Made by a program: the position numbers and the translations under genes. Positions 1-10,388 of a stretch of DNA of 64,000 nt are shown here, in pieces. This DNA is from Anthopleura xanthogrammica. Its lineage: Eukaryota; Cnidaria; Anthozoa; Actiniaria; Actiniidae. Position 1 is the first letter of the stretch. Each line of letters begins with the position of its first letter. Below the pieces are notes generated by a model. It did not search any database and was not told the origin of the DNA. It saw only the letters and a program-made list of their open reading frames with translations. The DNA lies in contig OZ025211.1 of the NCBI GenBank assembly GCA_964019055.1, forward strand, positions 1,826,135 to 1,890,134, read 5' to 3'.

Positions 1-703
1 GGGAATGCCTTTCTTGGAAGCTGGAATAATGAGCAATTATTGGATCGATGAGGTTGAGCAAAATATCGTGGTTTCTACGTGACGAGCAAACAATTATTTG
101 CCGATACCCAAGGCAGAAGAAATCACGATATTTTGTGATAACCGAGTTCAATAATTGTTTTATCATTGAAACTATTTTTTTGTGTTTTGGCATTTTTTTG
201 TTTTCTATCGAAGATGCCAAGTAATTTTGACAAGCCATGTTGACAAATGCAACGTTACTGCGCATGAGCAGACCTTTATTTGTAGGCAGTTATTTGCAGT
301 TCTCTCGGCCAATCAAAACGAGCGACAAAATAATTTGAATGATAATTTTAATTATTAAGCTTTGAAAAGCTTCTTCAATACATTTCAGTTGAAAAGTATT
401 TTCATTTCAAGACGACAAAAGATTTTCTGCTTTTCTTATTAAAACTCTCTGCAGACACCCGCCGACCTGTCAAGCACCCAGTGTCCATGTGTGGACTTTT
501 GAATTGCTATTACATATGACTAAAAAATCTATTATTCTCGTTAAGACTAGATGACTAATGTAAGGGAAGCTATATACACAAGTTTTCGTTTTGAAATAGA
601 AATTTCATTTAACTCCCAATGTTCTATGTAAAACATTGGTTAACAGATGATCACGGCATTGGCTTTCATGCAGCGGGCGAGCAGATGAAAAAGAACATTG
701 TGG
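1..703. repeat. Segmental duplication, copy A (truncated by window edge)
   Basis: This block is nearly identical to 13813-14530, with a few small indels and substitutions. The match ends just after the shared 'GGGCGAGCAGATGAAAAAGA', and base 1 already lies inside it, so the left limit is outside the window. It contains an imperfect inverted repeat around 35-170 (AGCAATTATTGG... against ...AATAATTG). Copy B lies directly upstream of an intact GPCR, so copy A may mark the former upstream region of a related gene, but no GPCR coding sequence follows it here. Confidence 0.85.
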
Positions 704-1300
704 GATATTCAAAACCGCCCCCGACTTTTAGTTTGATGGACCTTTATCCTAGTATAAAATATACATCACGTGTTTAGTTTGGGCGACACGATTGGCTCTT
801 AGCCTCATTGAATATTAATGAGTTTTAGAAAGAATATTAGTATTACATAATGAATTTCACGAAAAACTAACGAATGACTCGATGCTTTAATTTCACGATG
901 GGTACACGTGCACATGAAAACATTTATATTTCAATTAAGATTTTTGGAGAATCGCTATTAATATAAGAACAAGACTAATATGATATAACTTAGGCCAGTT
1001 TTGGGTTCTAATATTGCACTGGATGATACCTTTTAAAATGAAACGTTAGTTTCCTTAGATCAAATGTGTACCAATGTTTAGATCAAATGTGTACCAGAAT
1101 TAACCAGATTTTCTTGTGCTTCAGTTGTTGATATTTTCCTCGTTATTTTTATTCCATTTGGCACAAAACGCTTTCGTGCATTCATAACCGGATCTTCCAT
1201 TCATGCAGCAACACACAAAAATCTTGTCAATTTGGCACCTGAATGAGAAAGGTTTGTCCTCCTCAGGTCATGGAATTTAAGGGTACTTATCAAAATTATG
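704..1300. other. Intergenic, no gene recognised
   Basis: A+T-rich unique-looking sequence. I see no splice-bounded coding segment, RNA gene or transposon terminus. A short direct repeat (TTAGATCAAATGTGTACCA) occurs twice near 1055-1095. Confidence 0.5.
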
Positions 1301-1680
1301 AAATTTTCAGTGACAGTTTTCTGAATTGAAGTGTACGCACGTACACGCACGAATTGGGGAAAACAAAGATTTAGATATCACGTAGTCAAGGAATGGAATG
1401 AACTAGACTAGGTTTTCAGAGACTTAGGTTCTCATCTTTTAAAAGGTAAACTTTGGAGTATTTTATAGTCTTATACTTATTATATAAATCATATGCTATA
1501 TTTTGCAATCAACTTTTATTTTTTAATTGTAAATAATTTTCCTTTAAATTTTTTCCTTTTATATGTTATATATTTGTGTTATTTCATATTGTTTATATTT
1601 ACGTATAGTTTCTTTGGTATATATTCTAGGGCGCTACTGAAAATCACCTTGGCGAGTGGGCTCCCTAGTAAAATATGATT
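1300..1680 (+). mobile_element. Probable LINE 3' end (jockey/CR1-like remnant)
   Basis: Around 1380-1410 a short reading 'VVKEWNEL' resembles the tail found at the C-terminus of many jockey/CR1-type reverse transcriptases. A T-rich 3' UTR follows, ending in 'AAATATGATTACTATTATC' next to an (ATT)n microsatellite, the way several LINEs end in invertebrate genomes. There is no reverse transcriptase core and only a few residues of homology, so this is tentative. Confidence 0.35.
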
Positions 1681-1739
1681 ACTATTATCATCATCATCAT
1701 CATCATCATTATTATCATAATTATTACTATTATTATTAA

Positions 1740-1797
<58 letters not shown>
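1681..1797. repeat. (ATC)n/(ATT)n microsatellite
   Basis: Trinucleotide runs of ATC then ATT. It sits between two LINE 3' fragments and is probably the 3' tail of the upstream one. The poly-isoleucine/methionine reading frames through it are artefacts. Confidence 0.9.
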
Positions 1798-3586
1798 ATG
1801 TCCTTGATCGGGATGACCGTAAGGAGGAGACTAAGCTGTGGTGGGACGAACTGACTGAGGCTGGGCCTAATCTTGGGTATTACCCTAATGCCAAAAAGTG
1901 CTGGCTTATTACAAAACCTGACAAGGAAGAGCATGCTCGAGCTATCTTTAAAGGGACTGCGATTAACATCTCTACGCAGGGTCAAAAGCATTTAGGCGCA
2001 GTCCTGGGCTCTAAAGCATACCTGGAAGAGTACGTTGAAGGAAAAGTAGAAGACTGGGTGAGCCAGGTGGTAAAGCTAGCAGAATTTGGCTCAACATATC
2101 CCCAAGCATGTTATGCGGCCTTCACTTTTGGACTACGGCACCGTTGGACATATTATCTCCGAACACTTCCAGATATAGAAGAGCTACTAGAACCCCTAGA
2201 GCGTGCAATTGCTGATGTTCTTATACCATCAATTACAGACCATCACTGCACCAAGAACGAAAGGGACCTTGTCGCACTTCCAGTGCGACTAGGGGGGCTC
2301 GGACTTATAAATCCAAGGCAGGATGCAGCGTCGCATTTTGAAGCGTCGATCAAGACCACAGAGCCACTGGTCAATTATATAATTGCACAAGCTCATGAAC
2401 CACCAGATGATGCCTCTGTAAAGTCACTGCAACAGAGCGCACGAAGAAAAACATCGAAGCGCTCCAGACTAAGCTTGATGAAGTCAAGAACTCTCTACCC
2501 CAGAAGACACAGCGAGCTGTAGATCTTGCTACAGAAAGAGGTGCTTCGAATTGGCTTACGATCATCCCGATCAAGGACATGGATTTTGATCTGAACAAAG
2601 GTGAATTCTGGGACGCTCTAAAACTCAGATACGACTGGGAAATCGCTGACACGCCTTCAGTATGCGTGTGTGGTGACACCTTCAATATCGACCACGCCAT
2701 GATCTGCAGGCGAGGTGGGTTCATAATACAGCGACACAATGAGCTTCGGGATCTCGAAGCAGACATGCTAACGATGGTCTGCAAGGATGTCGAGATAGAA
2801 CCCGTCCTTCAAGAACTTACTGGCGAGAGGCTACCAAACGGAGCTAACAAAGCGCCTGATGCTCGCCTTGACATACACGCCCGGGGATTCTGGGAAAAGC
2901 AGAGGTCTGCGTTCTTTGACGTAAGGGTATGCCACCCCAACGCAGATTCCTACAAGGAACAAACCCCCCAGCGGATATATCGTCAACATGAAAATGAGAA
3001 GAAGAGGGCATACGCCAAAAGAGTCATGGATATAGAACACGGAACTTTCACCCCATTAGTCTTTACAACTACTGGAGGAATGGGCGAAGAGTGTAAAAGA
3101 TTCCACAGTAGACTGGCAGAACTAATCGCAGCAAAGAAAGGAGAGAACTATGCTACAACAATGTCTTGGATAAGATCCAAAGTCTCATTTGCGATACTAC
3201 GATCAGCTCTACTCTGCCTTAGAGGATCTAGAACAATTAGGAGAACTACAAATATTCAAGAAACAGACTTTGATTTAGATAGATTTCGTGCTAAAATTTA
3301 GGTCCTGGAACTTTTTATATTAGTTTTTTTTTCCCCCCATATATATAAGATTTTTATACATTTTCTATGATTTATGTTATAGTCTTAGGATATATCCTCA
3401 TGATTTATATATTTCCTTTTAATATTACATGTAAATAGATATTTTTTAGTATTAATTCTTTTTTTTAGATTCTATAAATCATTAGTATCTTTATTATTCT
3501 TCAAAATCACTGTTAATATTTTCGTGTCTTTTTTTTACTATTGTCATTATTATTGTGAAATAAAGTTAAATTATTATTATTATTAC

Positions 3587-3600
<14 letters not shown>
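1798..3600 (+). mobile_element. 5'-truncated, frameshifted non-LTR retrotransposon (RT C-terminal part plus restriction-like endonuclease)
   Basis: Coding sequence runs from about 1799 ([18 protein letters not shown]..., then [11 protein letters not shown] and [13 protein letters not shown]), which is the thumb/connection part of a non-LTR reverse transcriptase. A frameshift near 2430-2450 breaks the frame; the remainder is in the frame of 2579-3301. That part carries a CCHC knuckle (C-x-C-x8-H-x3-C near 2660-2710), then RHNELRD, then KAPDARLDI...FFDVRV, compatible with a PD-(D/E)XK restriction-like endonuclease, and a conserved [13 protein letters not shown] stretch. The polymerase palm with its catalytic Asp pair is missing, so the copy is dead. 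The 3' UTR ends in AAATAAAGTTAAA followed by (TTA)n. Known: R2/R4-type elements have a CCHC plus restriction-like endonuclease C-terminus; the exact clade is not determined. Confidence 0.75.
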
Positions 3601-3622
<22 letters not shown>

Positions 3623-3654
3623 AATTATTATTATTATTATTATTATAATTATTA
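3565..3654. repeat. (ATT)n/(ATC)n tail microsatellite
   Basis: TTA/ATC repeats follow the AATAAAG of the upstream LINE copy, and a second LINE fragment begins directly after them. They look like a retrotransposon 3' tail that grew into a microsatellite. Confidence 0.85.
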
Positions 3655-4143
3655 TTGGAAAACGAACGTCAAAGGTACCACAGCCAACATGCAGAGCTTA
3701 TAGTCAACAAGAAAGGGGAGCAATACGCAAGGAGAGTATCCTGGATAAGAGCAAAAACATCTTTTTTTGTTTACTCAGATCTGCTCTGGTGTGTCTACGA
3801 GAATCAAGAACGATTAAAAGAGTACCATGTGACTCTAGAAACATTGACATTGATATTGAAACAGTCAGTAGAATGCCATATGTATAAACGTTTAGCTAGT
3901 TATCAGGGTTCTTTTGCCTTTGTATTTTTAAGTCATATAAGTTTTTCTTTTTTTATATAATTTTTTCCTTTTTTTTTTTAATTCTATAAATAATATATTT
4001 CGATATTCATATATTCTATGATACTATATATTTAAGAACATTGTATGGTAGACAGACATATTTTGCAGTATAAAATAAAGTTAATTATTGAAGAAAGAGT
4101 TGAAAAAATTATTATTATTATTATTATTATCATTATTATTATT
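3655..4143 (+). mobile_element. Second, shorter 3' fragment of the same LINE family
   Basis: The translated start (RYHSQHAELIVNKKGEQYA, then SWIRAKTSF) aligns with the end of the preceding copy ([28 protein letters not shown]). A frameshift follows: '[12 protein letters not shown]' of the first copy is scrambled here. A T-rich 3' UTR ends in AAATAAAGTTAATT and an (ATT)n tail at 4109-4143. The two copies are in tandem, each 5'-truncated to a different degree. Confidence 0.7.
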
Positions 4144-4438
4144 AATAGTGATTTTTCTGTGAACTTTGTTTTCTAACTCCTTCAAAAACACATGTTAGGT
4201 TTTCTGCCGTTATTCGGGTCAAGATACCCTCATTTTACCAGCGATCATCGAGATGTATAAAATATTAAAACATATAAATATATAAATATATGAAAACATA
4301 AAAATATATCACATAGAATATAAGAAGAAATTTTAATATCTTAATATAAGAATATATTATATTGTATTGTATTATTATTAAATGTAATACATTATTATTT
4401 AAAAAGGCTGTAATAAAAATCCATTATTAATATCATTA
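4144..4438. other. A+T-rich intergenic sequence
   Basis: No gene recognised. It holds short ATATAAATAT-like runs and ends at the TA dinucleotide flanking the next foldback element. Confidence 0.5.
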
Positions 4439-4858
4439 GAGTGCAAACAATATATCCGTGAAATACAAATTACTAAATAGTACAAAATAGTGCTAATTAA
4501 ATTAACAATAGAAAACAATAGAATTTGCTCGAAATAGTACTATTTAGTATAACTAATGTTTCACGGATATACTGTTTGTACTCTATTATTACATGAGTGC
4601 AAACAATATATCCGTGTTAGTTACACCATATAGTACAATTTTCTGCAAATTCTATAGAGTGGTTTTCATTAACCCGTGAAACAAATTCTATTTATTAAAG
4701 TGTACTAGTAAAAAAAAAAAAAAACACAATAGAAAACAAAAGAATCAGAGTGAAGTAGTGCGTAATACGCTAAAGGGTATTTCACGGGTTTATGAGAATC
4801 ACTCTACCATTTTGTACTATTTAGTAATTCGTATTTCACGGATATATTGTTTGCACTC
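4439..4858. mobile_element. Foldback/MITE-like element family A, with internal junction
   Basis: The outer termini are inverted repeats of about 42 bp beginning GAGTGCAAACAATATATCCG and ending with the near-perfect reverse complement, flanked by TA on both sides. Internally at 4549-4620 the same terminus occurs again in tail-to-head order (…GTTTGTACTC … GAGTGCAAAC…), as though two elements had joined. A TA target duplication is typical of Tc1/mariner-derived MITEs. No transposase is encoded. Confidence 0.8.
4657..4804. mobile_element. Smaller foldback element nested in family A element
   Basis: Terminal inverted repeats GAGTGGTTTTCATTAACCCG and its counterpart at 4780-4804 (CGGGTTTATGAGAATCACTC), flanked by TA. 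The terminus is related to, but distinct from, the outer GAGTGC terminus, so this is a second family or subfamily inserted in the first. Confidence 0.7.
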
Positions 4859-4883
4859 TATTCTTCTTCTCCTTCTTCTTCTA

Positions 4884-4962
<79 letters not shown>

Positions 4963-4965
4963 TGG
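4859..4965. repeat. (TTC)n then (ATT)n microsatellite
   Basis: Begins at the TA flank of the foldback element with a short TTC run, then about 25 ATT units with rare ATC variants. Confidence 0.9.
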
Positions 4966-5741
4966 AATATTTCACGAATCCAGGAACGTTGATTAATAAA
5001 TATATTTATTGAAGGGAAAAGTTAATGCATTTTAAACCTACATTCTAATATATTACTTATTACTTAAAAAGATTTTAAGATTGGCCAAAGATGTGAAAGG
5101 AAACAAAACAGGACGGCTATGCTTTGGTACTTTGGGAGGTTTCCAAGTATTATATATGTAACAACAATTTCTCATTTACGAAAAGTGTAAGAGACTAAAT
5201 TAAGAGCTCAAAAGCAATATCAATTACTTGATTTTTCTTTCTTCTCAACATGGCTGTCGTGAAACCCTTCAAAAGCATTCATTTGCACGACAACAATGGA
5301 AGAATGTAGAAATGTAATGGATGTAATGGAAAAAGTATCAATATGATCTTCAAAGGTACCATCGAACATGAATGACTTAGAGATGTAGTTCATGATAAGT
5401 TAACATGATAAGTTCATTCAGGTTTTTCTTATTGATTTGTAGCTTTGTCGATGGTTTCTTGAGATGCTATTAGTAATAATACTTTCAAGCTCTTATGAGA
5501 ACCAAATCAAATGATGAATTCAATAATGGATATGAGGAGGCTAGACTGAAAAGATACACTTCAAGGGTACTTATGGACTCATTGAAAATGCCACGCTAGA
5601 TCTAATTATCGTTCAAAACATGACATTTATTTCCGGATACATCCGGAAAAAAAGACGAAGAAGTGATATTTAAAAAAGAGCACAATGATGTAGATGGACA
5701 TATAGACGAATAAGGAGTGAAACTAACTTTAAAACATTGCA
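4966..5741. other. Intergenic; 5' flank of first GPCR
   Basis: No gene recognised. The sequence just before the GPCR ATG (AAAACATTGCA) is similar to that before the second GPCR ATG (AACCTTGCAAG), so the two genes share their start region. No TATA box stands out. Confidence 0.5.
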
Positions 5742-6650
5742 ATGGGCGACCAAACTCTTCTTTTAGTAATGTCTACTATGTACTCGGCGGCAGCACTGGT
5801 AACAACCGTTTTAAACTTTCTGATCCTGATCTCCATCTGGAAGACACCATCGCTTCACAAACCTTCCTACATACTGATAGGAAGTCTTGCTCTTTCAGAT
5901 CTTCTCGTTGGGGCCATCGGACAACAACTACTATCTACTGTAAATATCGCTGCCATAAGTGGCTGGTCCCCGAAGGTTAACCGTGTAGATTTTCAATGTG
6001 CCAGAATTGTGGGTTACGCATTGGGCGTCATTTCTCTGATAAATCTGACGGCAATAAGCTTGGATCGTTTGCTAGCAGTTAAGTTAAGGAACAGATATCA
6101 AAGTGTCGTAACTCAGAAGCGTGTAATCTGTGTATTACTGACATGCTGGATCATGTCGAATGTAGGCTCAGCAACGTCGTTTGGCTACGTAGGGTTGAAT
6201 TATCAAACAGCCCTGGTACTTTTTGCTGGAATATTAGCTTTTATTTTAGTCGTTATCATTACCGTTTGTTATTCGATGGCCTTCTACAGCTTACGAAAGA
6301 TCACCTCCTCTTCAGTATCTCCAAGTGTCCAGAACGACGAAACAGGTGCAGGTCCAAGTTCCAACATTGATGTCTCCAAATACAGAAAATCCCTTATCTC
6401 CATGTTTGTGGTTTTTATTTTTACCATTATTTTTTATATACCATATGTTTGCATTTTAATTTCTTTCGCGACCTTAGATCATAAGTTTTCATCAAAGATA
6501 TACTATGAAATGAGGTACATAAGTCTTAGTGTAGCCGAGTTGATCGCACTACTTAACTCGGCGATGAATCCCCTTCTGTATTTGTGGCGCATTCGAGACA
6601 TTCGAGAAGCAGTAAAGACCACAGTCAAAACAATGTTTCAAATATTCTAG
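5742..6650 (+). CDS. Class A GPCR, paralog 1 of a tandem cluster
   Basis: Predicted seven-transmembrane receptor of 302 residues at the cell surface, ligand unknown. TM1 carries N25, TM2 LALSD with D53, TM3 Cys86 and a DRL motif (108-110) in place of DRY, TM4 W136, TM6 the FYIP turn (231-234) without the usual CWxP Trp, TM7 NPLLY (276-280) and then an amphipathic helix 8 (WRIRDIREAVK). The third intracellular loop is Ser-rich. The gene is intronless. Against paralog 2 it lacks about 21 residues near the N-terminus through an in-frame deletion just after the start codon, leaving a very short extracellular end with no glycosylation site. Such receptors in corals are usually labelled melanocortin- or adenosine-receptor-like; that label is weak. 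The ATG was chosen because it aligns with the start of paralog 2. Confidence 0.9.
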   Translation: MGDQTLLLVMSTMYSAAALVTTVLNFLILISIWKTPSLHKPSYILIGSLALSDLLVGAIGQQLLSTVNIAAISGWSPKVNRVDFQCARIVGYALGVISLINLTAISLDRLLAVKLRNRYQSVVTQKRVICVLLTCWIMSNVGSATSFGYVGLNYQTALVLFAGILAFILVVIITVCYSMAFYSLRKITSSSVSPSVQNDETGAGPSSNIDVSKYRKSLISMFVVFIFTIIFYIPYVCILISFATLDHKFSSKIYYEMRYISLSVAELIALLNSAMNPLLYLWRIRDIREAVKTTVKTMFQIF

Positions 6651-6946
6651 CTTTTGTCATGATCATGGCAGTAATGGGAAGGTCACCGTTTCACCATACA
6701 ATGTCCGGATCTTTCCAGATGATCTCGCTTCTCTCAGGCTGAAGGAATTAGCCAATCAGCGAACATTTTGTTCGTAGCTCAATGTTTCCTACTTCCAGGT
6801 TTTCGACTCGAATTATAACAGCTTCTGCTCAAAAAAAAAAAAAAACTCATCCTTACAAAGATTCGCCAAATACCTTTTAGAAAATGCACACTGAAATATT
6901 TCATTTTGACAAGAGATAATAGAAAACATTTGGAATATTTTTCGCT
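6651..6946. other. 3' flank of GPCR paralog 1
   Basis: The first 60 or so bases after the stop (CTTTTGTCATGATCATG...) are shared with the 3' flanks of the GPCR fragment and of paralog 2. A poly-A run of 15 occurs at 6830-6845. No gene. Confidence 0.5.
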
Positions 6947-7231
6947 GTGACAAAGAGGAATGCTAAAGTTTCGCAACGACTAAATTACTTGTTCCAAGAC
7001 CAAAGGATTTGTTATTCGACAACCATCAGCCCTTATGCAATCAAATATTACCTTTTCGCGTTACGGATTTCAAACTGGAAAACACAAGACATCATATGCA
7101 TGAGCCTTACTGCTGCCGAGCTTCCTTCTTTTCTTAACTCGGCGATGAATCCTCTTCTGTACTTGTGGCGCATTCAAGACATTCGAGAAGCAGTGAAGAC
7201 CACAGTCAAAACAATGTTTAAAATATTCTAG
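6947..7231 (+). pseudogene. GPCR 3' fragment (TM7 and helix 8 only)
   Basis: The last 60 or so codons read SLTAAELPSFLNSAMNPLLY and LWRIQDIREAVK, almost identical to paralogs 1 and 2 including the stop and the 3' flank (CTTTTGCAATGATCATGTTAGTAATGGGA). Upstream, the frame is open but does not resemble TM1-TM6. It is best read as a relic of a tandem copy that lost its 5' two-thirds by deletion or unequal exchange. Expression as a short protein cannot be excluded but has no support. Confidence 0.8.
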
Positions 7232-7530
7232 CTTTTGCAATGATCATGTTAGTAATGGGATGACAGCTAGCGCTCACTATAGTTAGTTTACATTGAGAAC
7301 ATAAAAACTTTGATGAAATAACAGTCGGATGTTATTTCAATGCATTGACTTAAACGCTTTATGGTGGTCTGCAACTCTAGAATTCAAAGTAGCAAAGATC
7401 ACGCTGTTATTGTCATTGTTCATTTGTATGTCGATGTAAAGAAGAAATAAACAATTCTCTAGGGTTACTAGAATTACACAGAGTACTTTCTTTCAACCAG
7501 CTATGCCCTTCGAGATCGAATTAGAATTTA
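7232..7530. other. Intergenic 3' flank
   Basis: No gene. A possible polyadenylation signal AATAAA occurs near 7446 (GAAGAAATAAACAATTC), suitably placed for a transcript ending after the GPCR fragment. Confidence 0.4.
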
Positions 7531-7547
7531 GAATTTAAAAGTTGATT

Positions 7548-7756
7548 TTTTTGCAGAGAAAGGAAAACCGGAGAATCCGGAGAAAACCCTCGAAGCACCG
7601 GAGAGAACCAACAAGCAACTCTACTGACATACGACGCCGAGTCCAGGGATCGATCCCGGGTCACATCCCGTATGAAACGACCCGAAGTCCCCCCCCCCCC
7701 CCCCCCAGGGGATAACATTGGTGAGAGGCAAGCGCTCTCGACGCTACGCCACCTTT
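7548..7756 (-). mobile_element. tRNA-derived SINE (reverse orientation)
   Basis: Read on the minus strand it begins GGTGGCGTAGCGTCGAGAGC with GCTTGCCTCTCACC, continues to a B-box-like GGGATCGATCCC, and ends in a body with TTCTCCGGTGCTTCGAGGG and TTCTCCGGATTCTCCGG. A run of about 20 C interrupts the head. The same head-body arrangement recurs at 19130-19275, 21640-21900, 30075-30240 and 58566-58712. Known: tRNA-derived SINEs carry A and B boxes of RNA polymerase III promoters. Confidence 0.65.
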
Positions 7757-7852
7757 GATCAGCCCAGAGGTACTGGTTGTTTCAGGGTTTGATCAGTGAG
7801 TTAGCCGTGCCCTGACTTTGATCAGCCCTGAGGTTGTTTCAGGGTTCAAATA
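7757..7852 (+). repeat. 57-bp SINE-tail repeat, about 1.5 units
   Basis: Units of the form TGAGTTAGCCGTGCCCTGAC, TTTGATCAGCCC, GAGGTTGTTTCAGGGTT. The same unit occurs in arrays at 10389-10645, 21900-21990, 56125-56880 (reverse) and 58712-59078. Confidence 0.85.
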
Positions 7853-7904
7853 ACAAAATTTAAAAAAAGGTTTATTGCAGTGTTTTCGAAATTCATTAGA
7901 CATA

Positions 7905-8075
7905 CTACATACCGTACTGTGAAAGAAATTAAAAAGTATTCTAACTACAAATAAAAGCTCAGCGGCCACTCACAATTACTTGACTTTTCTTTTTATTCCA
8001 CGAGAGGCAAATAGATAGGGGGGCTCACTCACTCCACCTGGTAAATTTAAAGGTATTTATATTGCAAAATTTGTT
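7905..8075. repeat. Duplicated GPCR downstream block, copy 1
   Basis: TACCGTACTGTGAAAGAAAT, AAAGCTCAGC, TTCCACGAGAGGCAA and the following 60 bases match 11152-11345 at roughly 75-80 percent by eye. It lies about 700 bp after the GPCR fragment, as copy 2 lies after paralog 2, so the tandem duplication unit included this flank. Confidence 0.7.
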
Positions 8076-9146
8076 TTTAAGGATTACGATGCGTTGGTAA
8101 AAAAAAAAAAATGAAGGAGAAAAAGTAGGTTGGTTTTTTTTTAATTTAAAAAAACATTTTCTAATAGTTTTTGTATATCAAACATCAAAAATGCTTTTAC
8201 TGACTATACATTTATATTTGAACATTAAAATTTAATAACAAATCACAATGACAAACAATAATTTGGATTTCTTAATGATCTAGCAGCAAGATATAGCAAA
8301 CAGTTCTACCTTGAGCAGTGTCTAAAAGATGAGATGAACGCTACTCCAATCGACACTGACGGAAAATGAGCCTGAAAATCGAAGAACACAAAGAAATTTA
8401 TTAACATTTTTATAGTAATTAAATTTCTGTTGTCGCGGCCATAGTAGCCTGTGCCAGATCCTGTAAGGACTGGGCCGAGCGCGCGATATAGTCAGGCATA
8501 ATCGCAAATGGAACAATGTGGTAGCAGGACAAGGGCCGACAATTTTTTGTGAATCGTTGGAAACCGCTAGGAACGCTACAATCGCTAGAACCGCTAAATA
8601 CTCACTGCTAGAAATTGCTATTAAGCCGTTATTGAACCGCTATAGCAAAGTCAAGTTAAAATCAGATCGAATCTTCAAAGAATGATAAACAAAGATGTAG
8701 AAATTGTAAAAGTCGAAATCGATAGAGAATAAAGTCAAGAAAAGATTCAAGCGCGTTACACAGAAGCCAACGATTACTGCCTTCACATCTGTACACATTC
8801 TTCCTGAAAAGAAAATGTTTGAAAGTGCTGCACGGTCCGGTGCTTGATGATTGGGAGTTTCCAAGAGAGGCAATCATACGCATTACGAAATCGCGAGATT
8901 GTTTAACTACACTTTCCTTTAGTTCACACTGAGAACATATATACTAGAAACCATCTGCAAAAACCTATTGAGGTTATTTTGAAAAATCGATTTATTAAAG
9001 TTGTTGGCTGGAGAGGTTTAACTTAAAAGATTTCGTCGGCCGTAAAGTTGAAGTAAAGTTGCAAAGATCCAACGATTAAAGAAAGAGAAAGAAAAAAACG
9101 AAGGAGACTAAAGAACTGAACAAGACTGATTTGAGAACCTTGCAAG
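8076..9146. other. Intergenic; 5' flank of second GPCR
   Basis: No gene seen. It includes a direct-repeat patch around 8555-8645 with several AACCGCTA/GAATCGCTAGAA-like words. Confidence 0.5.
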
Positions 9147-10118
9147 ATGGACGAAAATCAAGATGTTTTTTGCACAAAAATGAGAAAGGAGTTTGATTAC
9201 CCAACTTATCGTTTAGTGATGCCAACTATGTACTCGGCTGCAGCACTGGTAACAACAGTTTTAAACTTTCTGATTCTGATCTCCATCTGGAAGACACCAT
9301 CGCTTCACAAACCTTCCTACATCCTGATAGGAAGTCTTGCTCTTTCTGATCTCCTCGTTGGAGCCATTGGGGATCCACTTGTGGCCATTATTCATATTGC
9401 TGCCCTAAGAGGCTGGTCCTTAAAGCTTTTCTGTCAAGTATCAACATGCGCCAGAGGCGTAGTTTACGCATTGGGCGGAGTTTCTCTGATAACTCTAACG
9501 TTCATAAGCTTTGATCGTTTGCTGGCAGTTAAGTTAAGGAACAGATATCAAAGCATCGTAACAAAGAAGCGTGTACTCTGCGTATTACTGACATTTTGGA
9601 TCATATTTATTGTAGTTTCAGCAACATTGTTTGGATACCTAAGGCTGAATTCTCAAAATTTGAGAGGTTTGATGCTCTTTGCTGGAATTGGAGTTTTTTT
9701 TTTAGTGGTAACCATCGCCGTTTGTTATTCGAAGGCCTTCTACAGCTTACGAAAGATCACCACTTCTTCAGTATCTCCAAGTGTCCAGAACGAAGAAACA
9801 GGTGCAGGTCCAAGTTCCAACATTGATGTCGCCAAATACAGAAAATCCCTTATCACCATGTTTGTGGTTTTTATTTTTACCATTCTTTTTTATACGCCAT
9901 TGTTTTGCCTTTTGATTATTTCTTTCGTATTCAGATCTAAAGATTTTTCATCACTGGTCTCAAGGAAAACTTCTCACATCCTTTTAATTTGCACTTCTGT
10001 AGCTGAGTTTCTTTCCCTACTTAACTCGGCGATGAATCCTCTTCTGTACTTGTGGCGCATTCGAGACATTCGAGAAGCAGTAAAGACCACAGTCAAAACA
10101 ATGTTTAAAATATTCTAG
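9147..10118 (+). CDS. Class A GPCR, paralog 2
   Basis: Intronless receptor of 323 residues, about 80 percent identical to paralog 1 by eye and almost identical in TM1-TM2 and in TM7-helix 8. Key positions: N40 in TM1, D68 in TM2 (LALSD), Cys96 and Cys101 near the top of TM3, DRL at 123-125, NPLLY at 297-301. TM6 again has FYTP and no CWxP. The N-terminus of about 25 residues has no obvious signal peptide or N-x-S/T site. The start ATG sits in the context AAGATGG. It is preceded by 5' sequence similar to paralog 1 and followed by the same 3' flank. The clustered, nearly identical ends suggest recent duplication or gene conversion. Confidence 0.92.
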   Translation: MDENQDVFCTKMRKEFDYPTYRLVMPTMYSAAALVTTVLNFLILISIWKTPSLHKPSYILIGSLALSDLLVGAIGDPLVAIIHIAALRGWSLKLFCQVSTCARGVVYALGGVSLITLTFISFDRLLAVKLRNRYQSIVTKKRVLCVLLTFWIIFIVVSATLFGYLRLNSQNLRGLMLFAGIGVFFLVVTIAVCYSKAFYSLRKITTSSVSPSVQNEETGAGPSSNIDVAKYRKSLITMFVVFIFTILFYTPLFCLLIISFVFRSKDFSSLVSRKTSHILLICTSVAEFLSLLNSAMNPLLYLWRIRDIREAVKTTVKTMFKIF

Positions 10119-10388
10119 CTTATGCCATGATCGTGTTAGTAATTGGACGGTCACCAGTATACACCATAGTTGGTTAACACAGAACATAGAAACCATATGA
10201 AAAGAACAATTCAATCAGGCATCGACTTAAAAAGGTGTTAACAAACTTGTATGATGTTCTGGAACTCAATGCGGAAGTTTTCATTATTCTAGAATTCAGT
10301 GTAGCACTGATAACGCTGTTATTATGGATAGCATTATTTTGTGATATTTGCAACGCTATGAAAAATTATCATTTTGTAATTTCCAATT
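10119..10388. other. 3' flank of GPCR paralog 2
   Basis: The first about 100 bases match the 3' flanks after 6650 and 7231. No clear AATAAA and no gene. Confidence 0.5.

Noticed and set aside
7548..7756. A functional tRNA gene
   Set aside because: Only box-like segments remain; no cloverleaf with an anticodon arm can be drawn, and the element has a SINE body and tail.
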